In this document: in pieces, positions 1-9,885 of the stretch
How the letters are laid out: each line of letters begins with the position of its first letter
Numbering within the stretch: the stretch's first letter is position 1
Program-made: the position numbers and the translations under genes
DNA from: Botryococcus braunii
Lineage: Eukaryota; Chlorophyta; Trebouxiophyceae
Length of the DNA: 35,000 nt
Assembly (NCBI GenBank): GCA_002005505.1
Contig: KV908381.1
Span: 234,121 to 269,120, forward strand
Direction of reading: 5' to 3'
The notes under the pieces: model-generated
What the model saw: only the letters and a program-made list of their open reading frames with translations
Databases searched by the model: none
What the model was told of the DNA's origin: nothing

Positions 1-24
1 CACATCTGTCAACAAAACGGCCCC

Positions 25-650
25 CACCCACAATTGTAATCAAATCGGAACTCGTTGCACACTGCCCACAAGAAATGGGAACTCATTGCACACTGCACAC
101 AGAAGGGCGCCCAACGGCAATCGCAATCAATTGGGAACTCATTGCACACTGCCCACTCAAGGGACCCCACCCACAAAATCACATGTGGACTCATTGCACA
201 TTGCCTTGAAGAAATGTGAACTCATTGCAAACTGCCCAGAAGGAATGTGAACTCATTGCAAACTGCCCTCAGAAGAACTGTGAACTCATTGCACGCTGCC
301 CCCAGATGGGCACCCACCCACAATCGCAATCAGATGTGATATGATTCCACACTGCCCACAAAAAGGGCCCCTCCTCCCAAAAAACACAATCAGATAAGAA
401 CTCATTGCACAAATGACCACAACAGGGCGCTCACCCACAATCGCACTCAAATTTGAAACTCAATGGTACACTGCCCAGAGGAAATGCGAACTCATTGCAC
501 ACTGCCCCACAGACAAGGCAGACTCATTGCACACTGCCCAGAAGATATGTGTGAACACATTGCACACTGCACACAGAAGGGCGCCCAATCGCAATCAAAT
601 GTGAACTCATTGCACACTGCCCACAAAAGGGGCCCCACCACGATTGCAAT
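25..650. repeat. Degenerate minisatellite, 'gaactcattgcacactgccc' family
   Basis: The core GAACTCATTGCACACTGCCC recurs at least a dozen times, separated by variable 15-45 bp spacers such as CACCCACAATCGCAATCA. The spacing is irregular, so the open frames across it are repeat artefacts. By position it would fall in an intron of the minus-strand ankyrin gene, or beyond it. No gene is seen here. Confidence 0.8.
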
Positions 651-907
651 CAGGCAACGGTTGCTGCCATGCAGGAGGGAGGATCCGAGGCCACAAGCCA
701 GAGGGTTTGGAGGGGGTTGTCTGGGCCAATGGGCGCCCATTGGCCCATCTGACTTCTGACAAGCCCTCCGAAACCTCTGTGTTTTGAGGCATATGTCCAT
801 GATGTGGTTCACCCCCCTTCCCTTCACACACCTGACCTCTGCATGGAATCCCCCCCCCCCCCCACACCTCCGTGTGTGTGAATGTGTGTGGAGAGACAGA
901 CAGCGCG

Positions 908-932
908 CGAGAGAGAGAGAAAGAGAGGGGGG

Positions 933-983
<51 letters not shown>

Positions 984-997
984 GGAGAGAGAGAGAG

Positions 998-1074
<77 letters not shown>
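908..1074. repeat. Compound microsatellite (GA)n-(G)n-(GA)n-(GT)n
   Basis: A GA array with two G-runs passes directly into about 37 GT units. On the minus strand it starts about 40 bases after the 5' splice site that closes the ankyrin exon. All ORFs over it are simple-sequence artefacts. Confidence 0.95.
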
Positions 1075-1075
<1 letters not shown>

Positions 1076-1112
1076 CAGGCGGGGAAGGGAGAGAGGGTGG
1101 GGGCAAGCCCAC

Positions 1113-1237
1113 CTGCTCCTTGCTCCAGAAGGTACTCGGCCACCTCGGGATGCCCAGCTAGGCAGCTGTAGTACAGCGGTACAGCATCCCACATGTCCCG
1201 CTTGTTGACATCAACGCCCTCCTCTTCAATGAGGTAC
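1113..1237 (-). CDS. Ankyrin-repeat exon (exon 2 of ABTB1-like gene)
   Basis: This minus-strand exon encodes one clear ankyrin repeat. It reads [19 protein letters not shown], then [20 protein letters not shown] and GA, with the typical PLYYxCLxGHxEVxxYLL helix-loop-helix pattern. An AG lies before the exon (minus-strand ATCAAAG) and a good GT donor (GCAG|GTGGGC) after it. The wording WDxxPLYYxCLxGH, with the preceding GDLKRV from the upstream exon, is closest to ankyrin-BTB/POZ proteins (ABTB1/BPOZ type) as I know that family. BTB domains would lie off the left edge, so the family call is inference. The exon starts one base into a codon, and the join to exon 1 is not perfectly phased with a standard GT donor, so the edges may shift by a few bases. 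Confidence 0.65.
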
Positions 1238-1283
1238 CTTTGATGCCCCCCCCCCCCCAAACACTTCAAAAGGGTCTCCGCTA

Positions 1284-1340
1284 TGCAACTTAAGAGGGCC
1301 AGACCTCATTCCAGAAGGCCATGGGTTGATCTCCCCCTGC
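1284..1340 (+). mobile_element. Possible tRNA-derived SINE head (weak)
   Basis: An A-box-like stretch (AACTTAAGAGG) is followed about 35 bases later by a B-box-like stretch (GGGTTGATCTCC), the spacing of a tRNA-type internal Pol III promoter. Both boxes are degenerate and no second copy is in the window. It lies in the intron of the ankyrin gene, antisense to it. Confidence 0.2.
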
Positions 1341-1551
1341 AGACAGCGACTCTTTGACATCAGGCACTGTGTCTCCCTGGCAGACGATCACGAAAACTTT
1401 CTAAAATGTGCCTCTCTAAGGACTTCTATCAAATCAGCATCCACTGGTGGCTTGCAAGCTTTGCTAAGTGTTGGAGTGCTGAAATCCACGTGTAAGGGGG
1501 AAAATCCCCCTCTTTATTGCTCTCATAAAGACAGCCCCCCCCCCCCTTGGA

Positions 1552-1624
<73 letters not shown>

Positions 1625-1659
1625 GCACGCACGCACGCACACGCATACACACAGACACA

Positions 1660-1694
<35 letters not shown>

Positions 1695-1732
1695 ACACAC
1701 GCAGACACACACGCACACACACGCAGGCGCCT
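1552..1732. repeat. (CA)n microsatellite with GCAC interruptions
   Basis: Long CA array (GT on the gene's minus strand) with an ACGC block near 1620-1645. It lies in the intron between the two ankyrin-gene exons. Confidence 0.95.
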
Positions 1733-2105
1733 ACAGAATCCAGATATGGGCCCCACACCATCCCCACAACATCCAGAAATGGGCATGGAGGAAGGAGGTG
1801 CATGCGCTGGACACCAACCCCCCATGGGCCAGTGGCCCATGGGCTCCCACTGGGAGCTGATTTGAGACAGAGACAATCTGGACACCACCCTGGAGGGGAA
1901 GAGCCACAAGAAGAGCGAAGTACAAGACGAGGGGAAGGGAAATGGGAATGAGGGGGTTGGGGAAATGGGGATAAGGGGAAGGGAGGTAAAGATGAGAGGG
2001 CGACAGGGAGGGGAAAGGGTAATGACAGACGAGCTCTCGCAGGGAAGGAGAGGCAATCACACAGAGCAATCACACAGAAGAAGGGAGAGGGCTCACTGCA
2101 CCCGT

Positions 2106-2344
2106 TTGAGATCTCCTGTTCGCGCGGCGAGGTAGATGTCGCCTCGGCCTGTGTCTGCTTTGCGAACGAAGTAGTATGGGTCTGATTCCTCGTCATCCGC
2201 CTCCAAGGCATCTTCCCCAGGCAGCTCTGCATCGATTACTTCTCTCTGATACCACTCTGCATCGGCCCCAAATGCTGGGTCGGACATCATCCTTTGCTGC
2301 ATATAGCCCGTATTCTCCATATGGCCGTCAAGAGGATATTCCAT
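2106..2344 (-). CDS. First coding exon of ankyrin (ABTB1-like) gene
   Basis: The minus-strand frame opens at an ATG (2342-2344); an in-frame TAG sits just two codons upstream, so this ATG is the likely start. The first about 65 residues are acidic and low in structure (for example DALEADDEESDP). The exon ends in DIYLAARTGDLKRV, the first helix of an ankyrin repeat that continues in the exon at 1113-1237. The donor is ambiguous: CGG|GTGCAG fits the GT rule but leaves the phase off, while a GC donor two bases on would restore it. The composition is ordinary, unlike the satellite DNA around it. The product is probably an adaptor protein; function beyond ankyrin binding is not visible here. Confidence 0.6.
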
Positions 2345-3270
2345 GCCCTACTCTGCGTTCCTTCGGACGCCTCCCGTCCTTCTTGGCTATTGCTTTACTC
2401 GGTGTCGCCTCCTGAGGGATCCATATTGGATGACTGCCTCGCCATCCTAGTGTAGTCCCCTGCGCAGATGCATCATGATATGTATGTGCACCAGAATATA
2501 TATTTGTACAGCAGTTTACCAAGCAAGCTGCCTTTCACTTGCCAAAAGCGCAAGTCGCCAGCCGCTGTACGGCATTCCCTACCCGAAGAATACACGAGAG
2601 ATGGATTACCTGCGGAAGTCAATGTCAAATCAATGGCATATGAGTAGTGAAATTCCATCGTTTATACCTTAACCCACAAATAATGGAGAAGCATGACAAC
2701 CATTTAGAGTGCCAACGAAGCGGATCGGGAATTTAAGACATAAATCGCATCGCAATTTCATATGAAACTACAGAACAAATGAGTGGCGAGGTTCAGAGAT
2801 GAAAAAATCATCAGGGCTATTTTACGTCTAACCGGTCAACGTAACGAGCCTCTTAGGCGACGGCGATCTGCGTCGATCAGACCCGCAGCTGCAGTCTAGA
2901 CCAGATATGAACCGACCAATTCACCTGTAGTGGAAACAAGTTCATCTGTGTTCACTTGCCAGCTTGCATGCGTCTGAAGCTTGTATACACAACTTGCAGG
3001 GGAGACGTGGAGTGCCGTTCCGTACATTGTCGTCAAGGTCGAAGAACTGTACGGACCAATTGCAACCGTACAGCCCGTTTTTCTTGCCTGGCAGCCTGCA
3101 GCAGCAAAAGACCGGACCCACTGAGAGCCATGGCTGTCATCTACGCTCCTTTCTAAGGTAAATATGTCCGTTCTAAGGTCCTTCCATTCTCGCCCGGACA
3201 CGGAGGGGGAACGGAGGGACTGTCAGAAGAGGGGGGGGGGGGGAGACGGAGGGGGGAACGGAGGGAAGCA
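2345..3270. other. Upstream region of ankyrin gene, no gene recognised
   Basis: Ordinary mixed composition with only short ORFs and no motif I recognise. It must contain the promoter and 5' UTR of the minus-strand ankyrin gene. Near 3190-3265 there is a duplicated GGAGGGGGAACGGAGGGA purine block. Confidence 0.5.
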
Positions 3271-3281
3271 TATAGTGCAAA

Positions 3282-3319
3282 TAGTGTATATTATACACTA
3301 AACCATTATATATTGGTTT
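3282..3319. repeat. Two adjacent AT-rich hairpins
   Basis: TAGTGTATA (3282-3290) pairs with TATACACTA (3292-3300) across one base. Directly beside it AAACCA (3300-3305) pairs with TGGTTT (3314-3319). No coding or promoter role can be assigned. Confidence 0.5.
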
Positions 3320-3468
3320 TGACTCTGCGTCCGCCACTAAATTGCTTTAGAAGATTTTGCGAAATGCCATCCATCTGGCATCATGTACATATGGTGTTTA
3401 GACAAATGGCCTTCTCTCTCTATCTCTTGCCCCCCTTTCTCTGTGTGAGTGCATGCGTGCATGCGTGC

Positions 3469-3471
<3 letters not shown>

Positions 3472-3551
<80 letters not shown>

Positions 3552-3560
3552 TGTGTGTGT
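3472..3560. repeat. (GT)n microsatellite
   Basis: About 38 GT units with a GCGT-rich leading edge and a TTTGTGTG end. Confidence 0.95.
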
Positions 3561-3667
3561 TTTCGTGCGTGCATGCATGAGTATATTCCAAGCCATCCGT
3601 CCATAATCCCGTTCATCAGTCTCACGTCGAACTCCCAGGGGTCGATCAGTTGCCATCGCGGCCTGAG

Positions 3668-3755
3668 GGGGAGAATGTAGCGACTGTTGGACTGAGGTTC
3701 GAGTCGGAGCCCTTATATACCGCTGAGCAAATGCCGACAACGCCTGTCCGTATCA
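3668..3755 (+). mobile_element. Possible 3' LTR start of a degraded LTR element
   Basis: A short purine run (GAGGGGGAGAA) is followed at once by TGTAGCGACTGTTGG, the layout of a polypurine tract next to the TG of a 3' LTR, and a TATATA motif follows near 3714. No second copy, no end and no duplication can be found in the window, so this is only a suggestion. Confidence 0.2.
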
Positions 3756-3759
3756 TTTA

Positions 3760-3830
3760 GGCACGTGGCCTAATTGGTATGAGTCCTCCTAGCGCCAGTG
3801 CAGTCACAGGTGCGAGACCCAGGTGTCTCT
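3760..3830 (+). mobile_element. tRNA-like SINE head followed by a CA tail
   Basis: TGGCCTAATTGG (3768-3779) fits the Pol III A-box, and GGTGCGAGACCC (3810-3821) fits the B-box with one change, about 30 bases later. The stretch can only partly pair as a tRNA acceptor stem and has no convincing anticodon arm, so it is not a working tRNA gene. A tRNA-derived SINE head running straight into the (CA)n array at 3836 is the best reading. Confidence 0.45.
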
Positions 3831-3835
3831 CTCGC

Positions 3836-3842
3836 GCACACA

Positions 3843-3919
<77 letters not shown>

Positions 3920-3952
3920 GCGCACACACACACTCGCATGCACTCACTCGCG

Positions 3953-3987
<35 letters not shown>

Positions 3988-3994
3988 CTCACAC
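3836..3994. repeat. (CA)n microsatellite, interrupted
   Basis: Long CA array with CTCGCGCACA interruptions near 3917-3960, followed by CT/C-rich DNA to about 4065. Confidence 0.95.
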
Positions 3995-4299
3995 ACAAAC
4001 ACAGTCTCTCTCTCTCCCTCCCCCCCCCCCTCTCTCTCTATCCCTTTCCCTCCCTCCCCCTCTCTTGTCTATAGACGTCTCTGCCCCTCTGCACGGCATC
4101 CCCGTCCTCGGTGGGTGACTGGCGCAGCACAAAAGCGGTTACAAGCCACAGCAGCGCTGCTAGCACTCCTGCCTTACTCCTTGACGGGAGGACACGGATG
4201 GGCAGGTGACAGACGAGCGCTCTGAAGGCTGTTGCCGCTCATGAACGTGGCACAGGGATAGTTATGGGGATTTGCAGCCTAGAAGGGCTTGTGGCATTT

Positions 4300-4375
4300 G
4301 CAGACAACATGCACAGCAATGCACACACCTTGCACAGCACTGCACACAACATACACATCACTGCACATAGACACG
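4300..4375. repeat. Short minisatellite of TGCACA(G/C) units
   Basis: Four to five diverged copies of a 12-15 bp unit such as TTGCACAGCACTGCACACAA. Not coding. Confidence 0.6.
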
Positions 4376-5849
4376 TCTGGGGACTTAACCAGCAGATGCG
4401 GTTATGTGACCGCAAAAGAATGCAAGCACCCCTGGCCTCTGCAGACCAGCGTCAATGACACATGGTTTACGGATTGAACATACTTCGTTCTCCACAATTA
4501 GAAAATAAATCCATTCTTCATATAGTTATGTAGCAGAAGAATTGTTTAGAGACATGAACCCCAGAAATGAATATGGCTACGTCCACATTTGCTGCGCAAA
4601 GATAATGATATACGTCCCTTTTCATTGCAAGATAATGATGTACGGCCCCAGTCCGTTGGCCAGGTGGCCCAGTACTCACATGGTCAGGGTGCCCACTGAA
4701 CAATATCAAAAGATGGAAGCATGTGCGCAGTCAAATAACAAACCCACCACGTGCTTTAGTCCCGTTGCAGTTGCGGGGACAGAGAACACTGTCTGATTTG
4801 GTTTAGTACTTCGACATTCTGAAGTTCAGGCCCCCCGGGCTGTACAGGCACACACCCAGGTCTCTAAATTCAGCCCCTAAGAAACAAATGACCTTGAACA
4901 TAGATGGAAAGTTCTCTTTTTTGACGATCCCACCCCTAGCCGGAAAAATCTTGAAGTTTTCGCATGTCAGATGCTGCAGCCAAACAAATCGGTTAGAATA
5001 GGCTTCACCCTTAATTCTAACTCCCCCGAGAAAAGGGAAACATTGTTGGCATTCTCCTGCAGTAAACTTTATCGTATCTCCCTCCAAGGGCTGGGTGTGA
5101 AGACAAGCCCCTGTGACTCTCTCAAAAAGCTCGGCCAAAGATTGGTTGGTCTGTGGAGTTGAACCCTTGTGACTCCTTACAAAGCTCAAGCCAAACCCCT
5201 GTTGCCCAAAGAGCCAAACAGACTGCAGGGCTTGGTAAGGCAAGCCCTGTCACATGCCCTTCTATCTCGATGCAAAGCGCAAGCTTCCCTGAGCTTAACA
5301 GGTGCCGAAAAAGTGACACGAACAGCAGACTGCCACGACAAGCTCTGTGCATGCCCATCTGTTGCAGTGCAAAGGGCGCTCGTCCCTGAGCCTAGTCAGG
5401 AATTGCGCATGGCTTGTGACTCCCTGAGCTTAGTCAGGTATTGTGCATTGCTTGTGGCATGTTGTGAGCGTCTGAGATCCAATCGGATGGAGCATGCCTG
5501 TGTGGTCAAGAAAAATTATCAAAACACAGACAAGAAAATGGAAGACTAGACTGTCGCTCAGGTTTTGCTGCGTCGCAAATGCTGACGAGGAACCGATGAG
5601 GCCATCGGGGAAGCCTCAAGGTACTACTGTGCTCCGAAGTGTCCTTTCTCCACCCCTTTCCCACTCCGGTTGCTTTTTCCAGTGTCATAGTGAAGGCTGG
5701 CCTAATGAAAAATGCCTTTTGAACTTGCCGTACATGATGGAGGATGTCGTGCTTGCGCTGCATGTTTCAATGAGCTTGAGATCCCTCATCCAGTCATTGC
5801 GTCTTGGAAGGTGCTTCAAGGCAAACCACTGCCCAGAAGACATTGTGCA
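4376..5849. other. No gene recognised; minor dispersed repeats
   Basis: The longest frame is a 146-codon minus-strand ORF (4803-5243) of normal composition. It has no domain I recognise, and may be 3' UTR or chance. The phrase CCCTGAGC(T/C)TA(A/G)(T/C)CAGG occurs three times (5287, 5384 and 5422), twice after GCAAAG(C/G)GC, so this is old duplicated non-coding DNA. It includes the 3' flank of the minus-strand SVIP-like gene. Confidence 0.4.
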
Positions 5850-5981
5850 TCAGCTTAGCCAGTCACGAGCTGCATCTTGCCGCACCCCTGCAGCTGCCTT
5901 TTCCTTGGCTGCATTCTCAACAGCCTTACGAGCTGCCTTGCCACCAGGGCTCTGGTCAAACTTTGCTTGCCGGGCTGCAGC
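5850..5981 (-). CDS. SVIP-like gene, exon 3
   Basis: 132 nt, phase 0, 43 codons and TGA. It begins AAARQAKFDQSPGGKAAR and so completes the VIM. Opposite-strand ORFs over it are shadows. Confidence 0.8.
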   Translation of the reverse strand, partial: AAARQAKFDQSPGGKAARKAVENAAKEKAAAGVRQDAARDWLS

Positions 5982-6499
5982 CTGCACAGTCGACTGATCT
6001 TTCAGATCCTCTTATTTCTAAGGCCTCTTCCTATGCCCATTACACTCATGGGATGCAAGGGTCCAGTCGCGTCTTGGGCTTGGCAGGCACAGGCAGGTGA
6101 GCTACAAACACAGCTTGGTCGTGGAATTTTGTTATGAGGCTATAAAATGAGACCGATTGAATCCATTGAAACAATCAAATGGGAGTGGGGCCACAGATAG
6201 CACTGCAATGGCCTCACACCAAGGAACGAGCGCACTTCTCGAGGTCTGACCCACAGAGCCTATATCTTCCCTACACGTTCTGGAGCGCCATTGAGGTGGC
6301 TCATACCGCTTCTGCAGCTTTTGTTCGAGCTTCTATGTCGGCTGCAGACGGTGCCCCAGTCCTGCAAAAAGGCTGAGATAATCAATGCCGGTACAAGGAA
6401 CCCCACTAGTATTTCCTGCATTTCCGACGTTTCCTACCTCATACTGGCATACTCTTCTCCATCTCCTGCAGAGTTCGTTTTGCTCCCACAGCAGCCCAT
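5850..6499 (-). CDS. SVIP-like small VCP/p97 (CDC48)-interacting protein, three exons, 82 aa
   Basis: Spliced minus-strand gene: exons 6438-6499, 6307-6361 and 5850-5981. Phases agree (2 then 0), giving 82 codons plus TGA at 5850-5852. Splice sites are good: AG|GTAGGA, TTTTTGCAG, GCG|GTATGA, CTGTGCAG. The start ATG (6497-6499) gives MGCCGS, a signal for N-myristoylation at Gly2 and palmitoylation at Cys3/Cys4. Residues 33-43 read RTKAAEAAAAR, an exact VCP-interacting motif (R-x5-AA-x2-R) that straddles the exon 2/3 junction. The rest (FDQSPGGKAARKAVENAAKE) is a charged, alanine-rich helix. Animal SVIP has the same plan: about 77 aa, a myristoylated MG-C start, then one VIM helix; it recruits p97 to membranes and inhibits ERAD. 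Membrane-anchored binding to CDC48 is inferred from the motifs. Introns are 76 and 325 nt. Confidence 0.8.
6307..6361 (-). CDS. SVIP-like gene, exon 2
   Basis: 55 nt (one base plus 18 codons). It ends in IEARTKAAEA, the first half of the p97-binding helix. The acceptor TTTTTGCAG has a good pyrimidine tract. Confidence 0.78.
6438..6499 (-). CDS. SVIP-like gene, exon 1
   Basis: Codes for residues 1-20 and two bases of codon 21, with the acylation signal MGCC followed by an acidic/Ser linker. The donor is AG|GTAGGA. The exon is 62 nt. Confidence 0.78.
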
Positions 6500-7063
<564 letters not shown>

Positions 7064-7722
7064 CCCCCCCTCTCTGTCTTCCCCCCTCTCCCCCCTTCTC
7101 CCCCCCCCCCCATGATCGCCACTGCACTCGCCCGTAAAGCCTCTGTGCTCACCCTTGTCTTTTGTTGCTACTCCCCCCCCCCCCCAAATTTGGGTTGCTG
7201 GTCCCCCCAAGTCATTCCCAGGAATGACATGGGGGATCAGCCTTCCTTTCCTGTTTTCCCCCTTTCCCTGTCATGTCGCTGGTCATTTTTTACTGTCGAC
7301 CGTGGTCACGTCTGTCCATGGCCCCTGGATTCGGCGTACCCACATGCCCACATCTAAACACTAATCGTGCTTACATATCATTTTCTCTGCGTGTGCGGGG
7401 TCATGCACACGACCGACATTATCTAAGACTAAGTCTAGAAGATCTTGGCCCAAACGTTTAACCTGGAATCTCCCCAAGCGACCAGATGTTGATTGTCGGT
7501 TATGACTTGTACAAGTCGTAACCGTGTTACCACACGTGGTGTACTTGGATACCTAGGTCTATATACCATGCCACTATAGTGGCATGCTAGCTAGTGCAGT
7601 ACTGGCCATAACCTCAGAAGGCGACCCGTGTGCTTTCCACGCAGGAACCTTAACCAGGTCCTACATACCGTACAGGCTTTTACCCTTTTTTTGTTCATAT
7701 TATTGCAAAACCGAGCGTTTCA

Positions 7723-7762
7723 AAACTTATGATACCTTTTCCGTTAAAGGTATCATAAGTTT
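7723..7762. repeat. Perfect 17-bp stem-loop
   Basis: AAACTTATGATACCTTT (7723-7739) pairs exactly with AAAGGTATCATAAGTTT (7746-7762) around a 6-nt loop TCCGTT. No U-run follows, and a terminator role has no support in a nuclear setting. Confidence 0.85.
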
Positions 7763-8607
7763 GACGGATCCATCCTCCGGAGGACCCCTTTGAAAAAACA
7801 CACAAAAACATGGGGAGGGGGGGGGGCGGGCCGGGGGTCGGCGGGAAACCTGTGAACGGTCACCTGTCGTAAATGTGGTTGAAAACATTTCGGAAACTGC
7901 GTGCTGCGGCCATGGCCACCGGTACCGTCCTCGCATGCCATCGCGTTTGTGATTGTTGAGAGGGTTCCAGGGACGGGTGGCGAGGAAACCTAGGTGATAT
8001 CTTCGGTATTAATATTCTTAGAACCAAAACTGAACGTTGACGCGTTTCTGATCAGTAGCCGCAAGTTAAAAAATGGTGAAAGTTCGGGCTATTTGCCCCC
8101 AAAACAATATTGAAAGCTTCTTAAGAATAGAATGTCTTGAAGGGAAGCACTGCCCGATATGCACAATTTATGGCAGGCTTAAACAGACAGGCTAATGCTT
8201 TGAATGGTTTTGCGCCAAGCTTGGTATTTCCCATCATGGGCCCAAAACACTTTATCATTTATCAGTCAAAGAAGAAAGAAGAATTACACCCCGTACAGGG
8301 TGTAATCTGCCGTGGATGCATCCATATGTCCCGTTCCACCTCAACTAATTAGTTGAGGCATATGGCATGCATGAAGCCCATGCATGAAGCCCGAGCCCCC
8401 GAAGGTGCCTTCGGAGGTGCCCCCAACGGTGCCTTATAGGAGACCATCAGCATAGACTGTGAACAAGCCCTACAGAGTGGGAACGATCAGGCCCACTGGT
8501 TGGCGGCCCTACTTAGGGTCCCCAGGGTTCCTACAGCCGGCTGTCTCAGTACGTTCCTTACAGGCCCTTGCTCGAGTAACATTAGCAGGTCCTAGGTAGC
8601 TACAGCC

Positions 8608-8938
8608 TATAGGTGACAGACCCTACCTACCGCCGGGAGCATTAAAGTGGGAGTTTAGGGCTCTCGCCCCCACCTACCCTTGCTGTAGCGATCGGGAAAG
8701 ACAGGCTAGTGACTTCGATTGCTTATTGATTACTTAATTGTTTAATTGACTTCCGCTGGTGTTACACTTAAAGTATATACAGGCGACAGACCCTACCTAC
8801 CGCCGGGAGCATTAAGGTGGGAGTTTAGGGCTCTCGCCCCCATCTACCCTTAAAGTATATATAGGTGACAGACCCTACCTACCGCCGGGAGCATGAAGGT
8901 GGGAGTTTAGGGCTCTCGCCCCCATCTACCCTTAAAGT
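8608..8938. repeat. 82-bp tandem repeat (two full units, one displaced copy)
   Basis: Units at 8768-8849 and 8850-8931 are 82 bp each and nearly identical; a fragment of a third begins at 8932. An earlier copy lacking the TTAAAG start lies at 8608-8681, with 86 bp of unrelated sequence in between. The unit contains GACAGACCCTACCTACCGCC and a pairable GTGGGAG...CTCGCCCCCA segment. Nothing marks it as coding. Confidence 0.85.
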
Positions 8939-9385
8939 AAAATGTTTAAAGAAAATTTTCCGTAACATTGGGGGGCAATCTGTCATGGCCAGAAAACATG
9001 GTACTGGGAGCCAGGGAAGATTGGGCCCAAATGCACAAAAATGTGAAAAAGAACCTGCAAGTCTTACATCTGTCACCCATATTGACTGCTTACCATACGA
9101 TCATGACCGTCCCTGTGCTATCACAAGGCAGTGTTGCACACATAGCCCGAGTCTGTTACCACATGTAAATGTGGTAACAAACATGTACATGTCTTGTTAC
9201 AACGTAGATCAACGCCTAATCTAATCATGCGTTTAACCTGCAAGTCATACATGTGTCACCCATGTTGAATGCCTACAATACGATCAGTATCGTCCCTGTA
9301 CAGCTAACAGATAAGTAGGTTTTTCACGTTTAGCCGTAGACTGTTACCATATGTCTTTAGGCTTCTATCCAAAGACGGCCATCCT

Positions 9386-9429
9386 ATATAGGCAGCTGCC
9401 TATATGTCCATGCGGCTGCAGCCGCATGG
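9386..9429. repeat. Two adjacent perfect palindromes (20 and 22 bp)
   Basis: The first is centred on GGCAGCTGCC (9391-9400) with five flanking AT pairs; the second is CCATGCGGCTG/CAGCCGCATGG (9408-9429). They are two bases apart and would form a double cruciform. Confidence 0.85.
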
Positions 9430-9675
9430 GCTTCTGCACAAGCTGCAAGGAAACTACTTATGTTTTTAGGGTAAGGACTACTCCAAAGCTACTGCTGGAG
9501 TTAACGTCTACGTACGTACGAGTATAGCCGTAACCATTCGACTGTCTCAGATTCAGCCCAAGGTTAGCCCAAGCGCTTTAACTCTAAGGTACCGTCACAT
9601 CGAGGTACCGTGGGGACTGATCCGTTAACACTACTTCCCTAACGGATACCTAAGTTCCAAGTTATTTAGGTGAGG

Positions 9676-9680
9676 CCAAC
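9676..9680. repeat. Target-site duplication, left copy (CCAAC)
   Basis: CCAAC directly precedes the 5' LTR and is repeated directly after the 3' LTR at 16945-16949. Five bases is the usual size for Ty3/gypsy integration. Confidence 0.9.
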
Positions 9681-9883
9681 TGTAACCGCGCTCGAGGACA
9701 AGTCCCGAGTAGCAGCGGTACAATTGAAAGCGCAGTACGGTTGGAGGTTCGGTAGCTCGTTACAGGGCGTTATACCAGACGGTTGCCTTTGACGGCTGAG
9801 ACGAGCGAGATACAATGAAGTAATGTAATGAATGGAATGCCCTTTCCGTGTCCGTAAGCCCTCCTTCTCTTCCAGCTGTTATA
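9681..9883 (+). repeat. 5' LTR (203 bp)
   Basis: Starts TGTAAC and ends GTTATA, an imperfect version of the expected TG..CA inverted end (GTTACA would be exact); both LTRs share this TA end. It matches 16742-16944 except for three transitions. The LTR is short for a Ty3 element. Confidence 0.95.
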
Positions 9884-9885
9884 AT

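Larger units (their letters stand above)
7200..9675. repeat. Palindrome-dense non-coding block
   Basis: No gene is seen here. Self-complementary elements found by reading: 7204-7235 (hairpin, CCCC..GTCATTCC..GGAATGAC..GGGG), 7498-7523 (26 bp, one mismatch), 7567-7586 (20 bp, perfect), 7723-7762 (17-bp stems, 6-nt loop), 7773-7784, 7908-7917, 8118-8127, 8215-8224, 8283-8306 (9-bp stems), 8339-8358 (20 bp, perfect), 8399-8414, 8533-8544, 9154-9179 (11-bp stems), 9181-9192, 9386-9405 (20 bp, perfect), 9408-9429 (22 bp, perfect), 9509-9518 and 9620-9647 (8-bp stems). Many of the stems are exact. Composition is ordinary, so this is not explained by low complexity. The function is unknown. Confidence 0.75.

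Noticed and set aside
492..1208. Long ORFs on both strands over GA/GT arrays
   Set aside because: Translation of dinucleotide repeats (HTHT, CVCV, RERE, SLSL) is open in many frames by chance. The same holds for the long ORFs at 1523-2056, 3779-4225, 6782-7210, 21514-22077, 27655-28277, 31744-32453 and 33530-34297.
3760..3830. Functional tRNA gene
   Set aside because: No acceptable anticodon stem and poor acceptor pairing; only the promoter boxes are convincing.
4803..5243. 146-codon minus-strand ORF as a gene
   Set aside because: No recognisable domain, no support from neighbouring exons, and possibly part of a 3' flank; kept only as a remark.
7723..7762. Bacterial-type terminator
   Set aside because: There is no bacterial gene upstream and the U-run is missing; one of many palindromes in the block.
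8608..8938. Repeat array as a CRISPR
   Set aside because: The units abut directly with no variable spacers, there are no cas genes, and the setting is a eukaryotic nucleus.
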